Positions 17,746 through 26,250 of a stretch of DNA of 64,000 bases are shown here, in pieces. This stretch comes from Desulfobacterales bacterium (lineage in GTDB: Bacteria > Desulfobacterota > Desulfobacteria > Desulfobacterales > JAHEIW01): the NCBI GenBank assembly GCA_030145015.1, contig JAQYWI010000004.1, forward strand, positions 10,033-74,032, written 5' to 3'. The notes beneath the pieces were generated by a model, which saw only the letters and a program-made list of their open reading frames with translations, did not search any database and was not told where the DNA came from. A program made the translations under genes and the position numbers. Numbering within the stretch: position 1 is the first letter of the stretch; the number at the start of each line of letters is the position of its first letter.

Positions 17746-18328
17746 TCTAACCTCCTGAAAGATCGCTGCCGGTATGATGGTCGTCGACTGGCTCAAAAGC
17801 CTGATTTGCTCCGCGAACATCCTCGCTAATTCATACAAAAAATAAGTCGATAGAGTCAATCAAATTTGAAGCAAAAAACCCCGATTAAAAAGGACGATCA
17901 GGATTTACGATTCCTTGATGAACTGCTAATTTTAAAATAGCTTCTAATATTTTGCTTGACAAGCCGGGTGTTCTTAGTTTAGATGCCAGGTGAAAATATA
18001 AACGTTGGTCATTTAATAAATTATATTTTGGCTATTTTGTAAACCAAGCAATCTCTTATCCCTAACCCTCGGGAGCGAACTGTGAGAAGGCCTTGCAAAA
18101 GATGCTGATAACTGAGCCTCTGAGGAACTGTGTTTATCCTTGGAGGCTTTTTAATTTTAAAGGCTTTGATTTTAATTAAGTTTAACCCAAAACGTCAATT
18201 GGATTGATCCAGGGATTCATAATTTAAAGTAACTGGGCAAATTGGATGAACAATGTCCCTTTGGCAACACCCATAAATTATATCCAGGATTGTTGCTATT
18301 CCATCAACCTTGAAAAGGAGGTGCAGGA
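17746..18328. other. Intergenic region upstream of dctP with repeat relic and hairpin leader
   Basis: This 583-base gap has no convincing gene. At 17917-17948 (minus) is a relic of the dispersed element (GATGAACTGCTAATTTT ... CTTCTAAT). A TTGACA at 17956-17961 lacks a good -10 box. From 18071 the G/C-richer segment contains a direct repeat GAACTGTG (18077-18084 and 18125-18132), and AGCCTC...GAGGCT forms an interrupted stem followed by TTTTTAATTTT (18115-18155). This could be a terminator or a regulated leader for the TRAP operon. I could not match it to a known riboswitch. Confidence 0.45.
18115..18155 (+). terminator. Candidate intrinsic terminator/attenuator before dctP
   Basis: AGCCTC-TG-AGGA pairs with TCCT-TG-GAGGCT around a 10-base loop and is followed at once by TTTTTAATTTT. 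It sits about 175 bases before the dctP start with no gene between, so it would act as a leader attenuator if transcription begins upstream of it. Confidence 0.45.
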
Positions 18329-19447
18329 ATGAAAATTAAGGTTTCGAGTAAATTATGGATCACCGTAGTCGTTTTGGCAGTTGCTCTAATGCTGTTAATC
18401 CAGCCGCAAACGACCCTTGCTCAAGAGAAGTTCAAGCTGAAATTCCAGGCCACCTGGCCGGCGGGGTCAACTTTGTACGAAAACTTCCTGATGTTTGCCG
18501 AACAGGTCAAGAAGATGTCCGGCGGCAGACTCGAGATTGAAACCCTTCCCGCAGGGGCTGTTGTGCCGGCCTTCGAGGTTCTGGATGCCGTTTCCAGAGG
18601 CGTCATTGATGGCGGCCATGCCTGGGCCTCTTACTGGGCCGGGAAGTCCAAAGCAGCCGTTCTGTTTACCGGAGGCCCCGGCGGCACATTCGGCATGGAT
18701 TTCACCGACTATCTGGGGTGGATGTTTGAAGGCGGTGGACTCGAGCTCTATAATGAATTTTATCAGAAAGAACTGAAACTGAAAGTGGTGCCCTATCCCA
18801 TCATGTTTGCCGGGCCCCAGTCGCTGGGCTGGTTCAAAAAACCCATCAAGAACTGGGACGACTTTAAGGGCGTAAAATATCGTGTCGGCGGAATGGCCGG
18901 CGAGGTTTTTTCGAAGGCCGGAGCGAGCGTGGTCAACATCCCCGGCGGAGAGATCCTGCCCGCGGGTGAGCGCGGCGTCATCGATGCGGCGGAGTGGGTT
19001 ACCCCCGGTGAGGATATGAAGATGGGCTTACATGAAGTCTGGAAAAATTACTACCTGCCCGGGATGCACGAAAGCACGACCATCGCAGAGCTGCTTGTCA
19101 ACCAGGATGTCTGGAACAAGCTTCCGGCGGATCTCCAGGCGATTGTAGAAGCAGCCTGCATCTACACATTCGTCCGCTGGCAGGCCAGTTTTAACAAGTA
19201 CAATTCAGAGGCCCTCAAAACGCTGCGAGAGAAGCACGGCGTCACCATAAGTAAAACCCCCGAGGATATTCTGATCACCTTTCTGAAATCCTGGGATAAG
19301 ATTGCGGCCGAAGAATCCGCCAAAAATCCCTTTTTCAAGAAAACGTTGGAATCCCAGCGGGCGTTCGCCAGCATCGTCGTCCCCGCGCGCAGTTTTATGT
19401 TTCCGCCTTACTCGTTCGCTGCCGAGTACTACTGGGGTAAGCAATAG
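18329..19447 (+). CDS. dctP: TRAP transporter solute-binding protein
   Basis: A 372-residue periplasmic DctP-family protein. A signal peptide of about 31 residues (hydrophobic core then TTLAQ) precedes the mature start. FQATWPAGSTLYENF, LPAGAVVPAFEVLDAV and the family motif GVKYRVGGMAGEVF are recognisable. The VLDAVSRGVIDGGHAW region resembles binding proteins for keto- or hydroxyacids. AAGGAGGTG precedes the ATG. A strong hairpin terminator separates it from dctQ, which would give more binding protein than permease. Confidence 0.93.
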   Translation: MKIKVSSKLWITVVVLAVALMLLIQPQTTLAQEKFKLKFQATWPAGSTLYENFLMFAEQVKKMSGGRLEIETLPAGAVVPAFEVLDAVSRGVIDGGHAWASYWAGKSKAAVLFTGGPGGTFGMDFTDYLGWMFEGGGLELYNEFYQKELKLKVVPYPIMFAGPQSLGWFKKPIKNWDDFKGVKYRVGGMAGEVFSKAGASVVNIPGGEILPAGERGVIDAAEWVTPGEDMKMGLHEVWKNYYLPGMHESTTIAELLVNQDVWNKLPADLQAIVEAACIYTFVRWQASFNKYNSEALKTLREKHGVTISKTPEDILITFLKSWDKIAAEESAKNPFFKKTLESQRAFASIVVPARSFMFPPYSFAAEYYWGKQ

Positions 19448-19476
19448 AAGCGTCGATCATATAACACCGGTTCACA

Positions 19477-19511
19477 AGAGGGGTTAGCCGGGGAGCTGAC
19501 CCCTCTATTTT
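19477..19511 (+). terminator. Hairpin terminator/attenuator between dctP and dctQ
   Basis: AGAGGGGT-TAGC pairs with GCT-GACCCCTCT around CGGGGA and is followed by ATTTTAA. Located inside the transporter operon, it probably allows partial read-through and sets the ratio of binding protein to permease. Confidence 0.8.
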
Positions 19512-19543
19512 AAACTGATTTTGATAGCGCCAGGTGCTCAACA

Positions 19544-20128
19544 ATGGATGAATTGATTGGTGATGCGTTTGTTCCCAAGAAAGAAGCCGAACTCGAAGGA
19601 GAGCCCCCTCCCAAGGCACTCGCAACCATCATACGCTTGATTGACACCTACGTCGGGGAACTGTCGGGTAGGATATTCATGCTGATGATATTTCCCCTGA
19701 TCGGCGGACTGACCTACGAGGTCATCGCGCGCTATGTATTCGACGCTCCCACGAAATGGGCCTATGACACATCCTACATGCTTTACGGGAGCCATTTCAT
19801 GCTGGGGGCGGCTTACTGTCTTTTAAAGGGAGGACACATCCGCACCGATGTTTTTTATGAAAAGTTTTCCGTCCGCTGGCAGGGGCGCATCGACGCCTTC
19901 CTGTACATTTTCTTTTTCTTCCCGGGGATGATCCTGTTTTTATGGTTTGGAAGCATAGAAGCCCTCCACTCCTGGGACATTATGGAAGAATCTGTCGTTA
20001 GCCCGTGGCGTCCTCCCCTGTATCCGTTCAAAACGGTCATTCCGGTATCCGCTGCGCTGCTCATGATTCAAGGGATCTCTGAATTGTTAAAAAGCTTGTA
20101 TGCAGGTATGCGCGGGAGGTGGTTATGA
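19544..20128 (+). CDS. dctQ: TRAP transporter small permease subunit
   Basis: 194 residues with four predicted membrane segments, the DctQ pattern. It includes the conserved PTKWAYDTSYMLYGSHFMLGA region near residues 68-88 and GHIRTDVFYEKF. An unusually long hydrophilic N-terminus of about 38 residues precedes the first span. Its stop overlaps the dctM start (ATGA). Confidence 0.9.
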   Translation: MDELIGDAFVPKKEAELEGEPPPKALATIIRLIDTYVGELSGRIFMLMIFPLIGGLTYEVIARYVFDAPTKWAYDTSYMLYGSHFMLGAAYCLLKGGHIRTDVFYEKFSVRWQGRIDAFLYIFFFFPGMILFLWFGSIEALHSWDIMEESVVSPWRPPLYPFKTVIPVSAALLMIQGISELLKSLYAGMRGRWL

Positions 20129-21441
20129 GTCCCGAATATCTCGGTCTGGTCCTTTTGGGAGCCCTCCTAACCGGTATTTTTGTGGGGTTCCCCATCGCTT
20201 TTACCCTGATCATCCTGAGCTTTGTTTTCGGCTACATCGGCTTCGGCAAACTCGTCTTTTACCTGATGTATTTTCAGACCCTCGGGCTGATGAAGGAAGA
20301 AACCCTGGCAGCCGTCCCGTTATTTGTCTTTATGGGACACATGCTCGAGCAGGCCGGGCTGATGGAACGGCTTTTCAAGGCCTTCCAGTTTATTTTTGCC
20401 CGCGTGCGGGGCTCACTTTACCTGGGCGTCCTCTTGACGGCCACCGTGTTTGCCACAGCCACCGGCATTATCGGTGCCTCGGTGACGGTCATCGGGCTTT
20501 TGGCCGCTCCGGCAATGATGAAGAGCCGCTATAATGTGGCGCTGTCGGCCGGGGTCATCACAGCCGGCGGATGCCTCGGGATCTTGATCCCGCCCAGCGT
20601 TATGTTGGTTATCCTCGGACCGGTACTGGGGGTGTCCGTCGTCCAACTGTTCATGGCGGCGATTGTTCCGGGCTTGCTCCTCTCCGGTCTTTTTGTCGGG
20701 TATACCCTGATCAGATGTTACATCAACCCCAAGCTGGGACCGCGCCTGCCTGAAGATCAGCGGCCGACATCCTACGCCGAGGTTTTGAAGGAATTTTTGT
20801 CGGGCATCCTGCCGCTGGGGGTGATTATCTTCGCCTGCCTGGGAAGCATCATCGGCGGTCTGGCGACACCCACCGAAGGTGCTGCCATGGCGGCTACCGG
20901 GTCGGTGCTTCTGACCGCATGTTACGGTCGCCTGAGCTGGGAAAATCTGAAAGGCGCCGGCCTTAAGACCCTGCAGACCTCCAGTATGATCCTGTTTCTG
21001 GCGGTCGCCTCCAACATTTATGGATCGGTATTTGCCAGGCTGGGGACAGCCACCCTGATCACCAATACCATGCTCTCGCTGGCCGTTTCACCGATGGTCA
21101 TGGTTGTCATTTTGATGGTGGTAATCTTCATTCTCGGATGGCCCCTGGAATGGCCGGCCATCATCCTGATCTTCGTCCCCATCTTCTACCCGGTGGTCGA
21201 CAAACTGGGATTCAACCTGGTGTGGTTCGCTACGCTGGTGGCGGTCAACTTACAGACGGCGTTCCTCTCCCCACCGGTGGCAATGGCCGCATACTACCTC
21301 AAGGGGGTTGCCCCCGACTGGGAACTGACACAGATCTATCGCGGGATGATGGAGTTTATGATCCTCCAGTGTATCGGCCTTATGCTCATTCTCTTCTTTC
21401 CCCAGCTCGCACTGTGGTTGCCCAGCTTGATTATTAAATAG
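20125..21441 (+). CDS. dctM: TRAP transporter large permease subunit
   Basis: A 438-residue DctM-family sodium-coupled permease with twelve or so membrane spans. The conserved VPLFVFMGHMLEQAGL, GIIGASVTVIGLLAAPAM, GCLGILIPPSVMLVI and PTEGAAMAATGS motifs are present. I start it at 20125, where GGGAGG lies 5 bases upstream and the ATG overlaps the dctQ stop; an in-frame GTG two codons earlier lies in the ribosome site. With DctP and DctQ it completes an importer, probably for a carboxylate used by neighbouring CoA ligases and dehydrogenases. Confidence 0.93.
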   Translation: MSPEYLGLVLLGALLTGIFVGFPIAFTLIILSFVFGYIGFGKLVFYLMYFQTLGLMKEETLAAVPLFVFMGHMLEQAGLMERLFKAFQFIFARVRGSLYLGVLLTATVFATATGIIGASVTVIGLLAAPAMMKSRYNVALSAGVITAGGCLGILIPPSVMLVILGPVLGVSVVQLFMAAIVPGLLLSGLFVGYTLIRCYINPKLGPRLPEDQRPTSYAEVLKEFLSGILPLGVIIFACLGSIIGGLATPTEGAAMAATGSVLLTACYGRLSWENLKGAGLKTLQTSSMILFLAVASNIYGSVFARLGTATLITNTMLSLAVSPMVMVVILMVVIFILGWPLEWPAIILIFVPIFYPVVDKLGFNLVWFATLVAVNLQTAFLSPPVAMAAYYLKGVAPDWELTQIYRGMMEFMILQCIGLMLILFFPQLALWLPSLIIK

Positions 21442-21489
21442 ACATAGGTTTCTGTTTTAAATTGGTTACGGAAAAGCTTAAACCTATAA

Positions 21490-21748
21490 TAAGTGCTAAC
21501 AACAAATGAGCTAAAATTAAAAATGATCTAAAATGCCTAAAATTATGGTCTCGTCATGCTCCATCTTTTATTACAAATATGATCGTTCGACCCAGTCGTT
21601 AGACCCTGAGGCTCTCGAAGGGAAGAATTCCTCAACTTTAGTCATTTTAGCTCATTTTAGGCATTTTAGGCACTTCTAACGTTAGAGCACCCTTTGAACT
21701 TTTTTCCCTGTCCTCCAAGATGAACTTCTAATTTTGAGATAAATTCTA
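21490..21748 (-). repeat. Dispersed intergenic element, copy 2 (inverted)
   Basis: Read on the minus strand it starts at the SDR stop codon (TAGAATTTATCTCAAAATTA), continues AGAAGTTCATCTTGGAGG and then AGAAGTGCCTAAAATGCC, matching the copy at 10180 with scattered mismatches over about 119 bases (21630-21748). A shorter inverted echo (ATGATCTAAAATGCCTAAAAT) lies at 21520-21543. It fills most of the 304-base convergent gap. Confidence 0.7.
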
Positions 21749-22603
21749 GTACGTTAGGACCATCCCCCCATCAAAAAGCAAATCCCCCCCGATAAGGTAT
21801 CTAGCAAATCGGGAGAACCCGAAAACAAAGAGGTTGCCGACCTCAATCGGCGACATCATCTCCTTGATACGCGATTTGCCCATCATCACATCCGTGACCA
21901 CTTCTTGCTCGGTGATGCCGCGCTGTTCGGCCTGGGCCGAAATCTGGTTTAATGCCAGGGGTGTTTTGACAAATCCGGTGCTGAGGGTAAAAGACCGAAT
22001 CGCGCCTTCCCCTTCGGCCGAAATGGACTGACTCAATGCTTTTAACCCGAACTTGGTGATGTTATAAACCGGCTTGTTTTTGGTACAGATATGGGCATGG
22101 ACCGACGCCATATTACCGATAACCCCGATCCCGTCGCGGCTTTTTCGCATATGGGGGATGGCCAGTTTGGAAAGATAAAAAGGGGCTCTGAGCATCAGGC
22201 GTTGCATGAGATCGTATTTTTCCATGGGAAAATTGTCCACCGAATCAATATGCTGGACTCCGGCAATGTTTGCCAGGTATTTGACGGTGCCCAACTTGGC
22301 TGCCTCCCGGATGGCCTTTTCGATATCCTCATCCGAGGTTAGATCGGTTTTGATGAAGACCATCCGGCCCCCGAGTTCATCGGCCATTTTCCGGGTTCGA
22401 TCGCCCTCTTCCGGGTTAATGTCCAACCCCACCGTCATTAAATTATTGGCAGCCGCAGCAATGGCCGTGGCCCTCCCAATCCCGGTGCCGGCACCGCTAA
22501 CCACACAAACATTTTTGCTGTTAAAATTTTCATCCTGAAGAAAAAGAATTTCCTCGCGCGTAATTTTGGGTTCCTGGGTGTCAACCGGCTTTGTGGTTAC
22601 CAT
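21746..22603 (-). CDS. Short-chain dehydrogenase (3-hydroxybutyrate-dehydrogenase-like)
   Basis: A 285-residue classical SDR. The cofactor motif GAGTGIGRA is near residue 38, NIAGVQH follows the central sheet, and Tyr-x3-Lys occurs in VYNITKFGLK. The C-terminal ITEQEVVTDVMMG segment resembles D-3-hydroxybutyrate dehydrogenases, but an N-terminal extension of about 30 residues and loss of the usual SAHG end set it apart. AGAGGAG precedes the ATG. It is divergent from the MarR gene and may be its target. Its TAG stop lies within a dispersed repeat. Confidence 0.85.
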   Translation of the reverse strand: MVTTKPVDTQEPKITREEILFLQDENFNSKNVCVVSGAGTGIGRATAIAAAANNLMTVGLDINPEEGDRTRKMADELGGRMVFIKTDLTSDEDIEKAIREAAKLGTVKYLANIAGVQHIDSVDNFPMEKYDLMQRLMLRAPFYLSKLAIPHMRKSRDGIGVIGNMASVHAHICTKNKPVYNITKFGLKALSQSISAEGEGAIRSFTLSTGFVKTPLALNQISAQAEQRGITEQEVVTDVMMGKSRIKEMMSPIEVGNLFVFGFSRFARYLIGGDLLFDGGMVLTY

Positions 22604-22875
22604 CGTTGTTCTCCTCTAATTTTGAAATGATTCATAATATTTAAAAATCCGTATCATAAGTTACTCAATAGATCAAAATCTCAGTTGTTGTTCAATCGAT
22701 TTGCCCAGGTTTCATCATCATTCCCTGATAGCATTGAAAGTCACAGAGAAAAATAACCCGTCAAATATCGCGGCAAGATGCCGCTCCCACTGCTTACAAT
22801 GCGATGCTGGATCCCTCTAAACGGGAGAATAGCTACAAATTTTCTACTATTTTTGATACAGCTTTTAATTAAAAC

Positions 22876-22910
22876 TTGACAAATATTTTGTATACGTATA
22901 GTTCGTATAC
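22876..22910 (+). promoter_or_regulatory. Promoter and palindromic operator of the marR gene
   Basis: TTGACA (22876-22881) and TATAGT (22897-22902, spacer 15) are followed closely by the regulator gene. The palindrome GTATACG-N7-CGTATAC (22890-22910) overlaps the -10 box. A bound dimer would block transcription, as in autoregulated MarR systems. The remaining 328-base divergent gap to the SDR gene shows no other clear site. Confidence 0.7.
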
Positions 22911-22931
22911 GTGATAAAATGGTGAATTAAG

Positions 22932-23381
22932 ATGACGCTAAAATCTGTTAAAGAATGCCCGTATTATCTGATTTCAAGAGTCAGCCTGGCGGTGACTTCC
23001 GCCCTAAAAAAAGGTTTTGCCGCCGCCGGGGTGGAAAAGGTCAGGCCCGCTTATTTATGTGTAATGATGAGCCTGTGGGAGGAAGATGGTTTAAAAGTGA
23101 TCGAACTCGGCAAAAAAGCAGGGCTGGAGCCCTCCACCATGACCGGCTTGCTGGATCGCATGGAGCGCGATGGTCTGGTCAGCCGCACGATGGACCCGAG
23201 GGACCGCCGGGTACTGCGGATTTACTTAAATGAAACCGGGCAGAACGTTCGCGACCCGATTCTCAAAGTGATTGACGACGTTTTGGCCGATGTTTTTGCC
23301 GGAATTCCCGAGGAAGATATCTCCCACACTAAAAATTTATTGCGCCATGTACTCGCCAACGCGCATGAAGGAAGCATGTGA
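22932..23381 (+). CDS. MarR-family transcriptional regulator
   Basis: 149 residues with a winged helix-turn-helix. The recognition region is KKAGLEPSTMTGLLDRMERDGLV and the wing carries DPRDRRVLRIYL, the standard MarR DxRxxR pattern. It probably represses its own promoter through the palindrome 22 bases upstream and perhaps the divergent SDR or the downstream 2-hydroxyacyl-CoA dehydratase genes. The natural ligand may be an aromatic acid or CoA ester. The ribosome site before the ATG is weak. Confidence 0.9.
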   Translation: MTLKSVKECPYYLISRVSLAVTSALKKGFAAAGVEKVRPAYLCVMMSLWEEDGLKVIELGKKAGLEPSTMTGLLDRMERDGLVSRTMDPRDRRVLRIYLNETGQNVRDPILKVIDDVLADVFAGIPEEDISHTKNLLRHVLANAHEGSM

Positions 23382-23442
23382 AATCCATTTTTTTAGCTTT
23401 GGGTCGGATTGAAGCTGCATCCCTATTGGTTAGAGAATTGTA

Positions 23443-23672
23443 GTTGTTCAATTGGTTTTATTCGTTCTATTGGTTTTATTGGTTTAGGGAATTGAAGAGT
23501 CGGGAGGTTTTCCCGTCATAGCCACAGTGATTGCGCCGTGATGTCATTGCGAGGAAGTGAAGCGACCGATGCAACCCATGTAAGGTATCGCCTCGAGCAA
23601 ATCCATGGGACCTCTGTTTTTTTATAACCAATGAAACAAATTCAACGAATTAAACCAATTAAACATTCTAAC
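23443..23672. repeat. Large inverted repeat enclosing a TCATTGCGAGG repeat word
   Basis: Arms GTTCAATTGGTTTTATTCG (left) and, inverted, AATTGGTTTAATTCGTTGAA (right) are about 45 bases long and 120 bases apart, of the same family as 6294-6386. Between them is TCATTGCGAGGAAGTGAAGC, a word found in intergenic repeats of many unrelated bacteria. The element fills most of the 334-base gap before the dehydratase genes. Confidence 0.6.
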
Positions 23673-23715
23673 TTAAACTGTGGATAGATAGACACGGTGA
23701 GGACCCGAAACAGAC

Positions 23716-24771
23716 ATGTCTAGAAGAAATGAAAAAATTGGTTATGCCTGCGCTTATGCCCCGCTGGTCTTGATCGATGCGGCCGGATACTCACCGTATC
23801 GCATCCTGCCGATGAGTGCGTGCCCGGACCAGGCCGGGCAACTGCTGCACGACAATCTTTGCCCGCATGTCAAACGTATTCTGGATCGCGCCATCGGCAA
23901 GGATCTTCCTGATCTTGCGGGTGTCGTTTTTATAAACAGCTGCGATGCCATGCGCAGGGTGTGCGATGCCTGGCGGCACGTGCGCCCGGATGAGAATATC
24001 ATCTTGCTGGACCTGCCGGCCGTCTGCGATGATGCTGCAGTTGCTTTTTTTGCCAAAGAGCTTGCCCGCCTTATGGAAGCGCTTTCAGAATGGAGCGGAC
24101 GCACCATCTCAAATAGTGATGTTCAAGCCGGTATCGAGCGGTACAACAACCTGTCCGACATTTTTGCCCGGCTGCGCAAACAGCTCCGCCAGGGCAAGCT
24201 AGCGGGTGGCAGCACCGCGATGCAAACACTTTACAATGCAGCCATGACGGCGTCGTTCGAAAAAAGCGTGGCACGCTTACAGCAGGCGCTGGCCGAACCG
24301 GAATCGAAGGAATCAGAAAGCGACGGAATTCCCGTATTTCTTTTTGGCAATGTCCTGGCAGATCCCGAGGCATTTTCGTTGTTCGAATCCTGCGGCGCCC
24401 GTATTATCGAAGATGATCTTTGCACAGGTTCAAGATTATTCACTCCGCTAGAAATTGACGGAAACAAAGATCTGGTTCTTCAAATTTCCCGGAGCCTCAT
24501 GACCCGCCCCCCCTGTGCGCGGACATTTGATCCTGCCCAGCCGCTGAAGATGGCCGACGACATCCTGACACGCGCTCAGGCTTCCGGCGCCAGAGGTGTT
24601 ATCGGACAGACGCTCAAGTTTTGCGACCCGTACCTGGATCGTCTGCCGATGGTGCGCGAAACATTGCGCCAGGCCGGCATTCCATTATTGCTGCTCGAAG
24701 GGGACTGCAGCCTACGCTCAATCGAACAGCAACGGACCCGAATTGAAGCCTTTATTGAAATGCTGGTTTAA
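23716..24771 (+). CDS. 2-hydroxyacyl-CoA dehydratase family subunit (HgdB/BcrC-like), first
   Basis: A 351-residue member of the 2-hydroxyacyl-CoA dehydratase/benzoyl-CoA reductase D-component family. These proteins bind a 4Fe-4S cluster and remove water or reduce rings in CoA esters by ketyl radical chemistry. Candidate cluster Cys lie in SACPDQ, INSCDAMRR, DDLCTGSR and TLKFCDPYL, and the C-terminal GDCS...RTRIEAFIEML is the family ending. It pairs with the next gene, 41 bases downstream. No ATPase activator is encoded here. Confidence 0.85.
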   Translation: MSRRNEKIGYACAYAPLVLIDAAGYSPYRILPMSACPDQAGQLLHDNLCPHVKRILDRAIGKDLPDLAGVVFINSCDAMRRVCDAWRHVRPDENIILLDLPAVCDDAAVAFFAKELARLMEALSEWSGRTISNSDVQAGIERYNNLSDIFARLRKQLRQGKLAGGSTAMQTLYNAAMTASFEKSVARLQQALAEPESKESESDGIPVFLFGNVLADPEAFSLFESCGARIIEDDLCTGSRLFTPLEIDGNKDLVLQISRSLMTRPPCARTFDPAQPLKMADDILTRAQASGARGVIGQTLKFCDPYLDRLPMVRETLRQAGIPLLLLEGDCSLRSIEQQRTRIEAFIEMLV

Positions 24772-24812
24772 TTGATTCCATTTAAAATAAATTAACAAAA
24801 AGGGTGTGCCAA

Positions 24813-26045
24813 ATGATGTACGAATACTTTAAAGACATGGCATCCGGAATTGAAGCCAAGATTTTGCAAGAGCCGGAGCTGCCAAATCCCAGGAAAAAAT
24901 ATGCCCTGGAGGTTGCCAGGCTCAGCGGGCGCTTATACTCCGGTAAGGATCAGGTTGCATGGTGCGGCCTGGCCGTCCCTTTCGATCTGCTCAATGCCAT
25001 GGGCGTCACCTCCTGTTTTGTCGAGTTTGTGGGCGCCGCGCTGGCATCAATCGGCATGGCCGACCCCTTCCTTGAAGAGGCCGAACAGGCCGGCTTTGTC
25101 GGCGATACCTGCGGCTTTCACCGCTCGGTAATCGGGGCCGCCAGAAAAGGAATTATGCCTGAGCCGGATTTTATCATCGCCAGCACCTGTCCCTGCTCCG
25201 GCGGTATAGCGGTACTGGAAAACCTGGCGCACATGTTTAAAAAAGACCTTTTCGTTTTAAATGTGCCCCAGGAACAATCCGAACAAAACGTACAGTATCT
25301 GGCTGAGCAGATAAAAGATATGATTGATTTTATTTCCCGGCATACGGGCGAACCGCTCGATGAGAACAAATTACACCAGGCTGTCGCAAAAACAAATAAA
25401 GCCCGGGAAATCATGCAAGACATGTATCGACTCGCCCAAAAAGTGCCTTCGCCGACGGACGGCCGCCTTCTCATTAATTTCGGCATCGTCATGCTGTTAT
25501 TTCTGGGTACGGATTCGGCCATTGAAATTGCCCAGGCCTACAAAGACGAATTCAACGCCAGGATCGATAATGGGATCCAGGGTGTACCCGATGAAAAGCT
25601 GCGGCTGTTGTGGATCCAAAACCGCATTCAGTTTAAGAACCCGCTGGTCGAACTGCTGGAAAAAGAGTATCAGGCCAACATTGTTTCCGATGAATTGAAC
25701 GACATCTACTGGGATGCCATTGATCCGCAAGACCCTTTTATCGGGATGGCGCGCCGGGCCATTGCAAAACCGTTAAACGTCAACATGCAAAGCCGAATCC
25801 ATCACCTCCAAAAACTGGCCCGGGACTATAAACTGGACGGTGCCATCAATCCCTGCCACTGGGGCTGCCGCCAGGGAACGGGCGCCAGGGGGCTGATCAG
25901 TGACGGACTCAAGCAAATCAATGTGCCGGTGCTGAATCTTGAAGTGGATTGTATGGACACCCGGAATTTTGCCGAAGGACAGCTGCGAACCCGCATCGAA
26001 GCCTTCGTGGAAATGCTTGAAAGCCGGCCGCGCCCGGTATGGTAA
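24813..26045 (+). CDS. 2-hydroxyacyl-CoA dehydratase family subunit, second
   Basis: About 410 residues of the same family as the preceding gene. Motifs are WCGLAVPFDLLNAMG, FVGDTCGFHRS, ASTCPCSGG, NPCHWGCRQGTG and the C-terminal EVDCMDTRNF...RTRIEAFVEML. I start it at the ATG at 24813, about 8 bases after AAAAAGGG. Together the two subunits resemble an HgdAB-type heterodimer. Its 3' end directly meets a decayed permease gene on the other strand, suggesting a past rearrangement there. Confidence 0.85.
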   Translation: MMYEYFKDMASGIEAKILQEPELPNPRKKYALEVARLSGRLYSGKDQVAWCGLAVPFDLLNAMGVTSCFVEFVGAALASIGMADPFLEEAEQAGFVGDTCGFHRSVIGAARKGIMPEPDFIIASTCPCSGGIAVLENLAHMFKKDLFVLNVPQEQSEQNVQYLAEQIKDMIDFISRHTGEPLDENKLHQAVAKTNKAREIMQDMYRLAQKVPSPTDGRLLINFGIVMLLFLGTDSAIEIAQAYKDEFNARIDNGIQGVPDEKLRLLWIQNRIQFKNPLVELLEKEYQANIVSDELNDIYWDAIDPQDPFIGMARRAIAKPLNVNMQSRIHHLQKLARDYKLDGAINPCHWGCRQGTGARGLISDGLKQINVPVLNLEVDCMDTRNFAEGQLRTRIEAFVEMLESRPRPVW

Positions 26046-26250
26046 GAAATGAGATTCGCCTTTAAGGCGTAAGCGGCCAGAAATGTCAGCGCCACCAGGC
26101 CCAGCATCACCGACTGGGGTCCAAGGGGGCCGACAACGCTGACAACGCCTTCAGCAATCAGCCTGGCAGTCCCGGTTTGATCCAGCGCCGTGCCCAGAGG
26201 GAGCATTCCGGCAATCCGGAACACCGCCTTCCATTCAATCTGGCGATAGG
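26046..26250 (-). pseudogene. Fragment of an SLC13/anion-permease gene
   Basis: The minus-strand frame reads EWKAVFRIAGMLPLGTALDQ, followed by TGTARLIAEG and SVMLGLVALTFLAA. This is the conserved segment of SLC13/TrkA-C-type permeases (WRxVFLIAGMLPLGxALExTG). Nothing of the rest of the permease is present: one side runs into antisense of the dehydratase gene and the other into the MscS-like remnant. A relic left by deletion or recombination. Confidence 0.6.

Noticed and set aside
17956..17984. TTGACA as a sigma-70 promoter for dctP
   Set aside because: The best -10 at 17 bases is TTAGAT (3 of 6), too weak to call.
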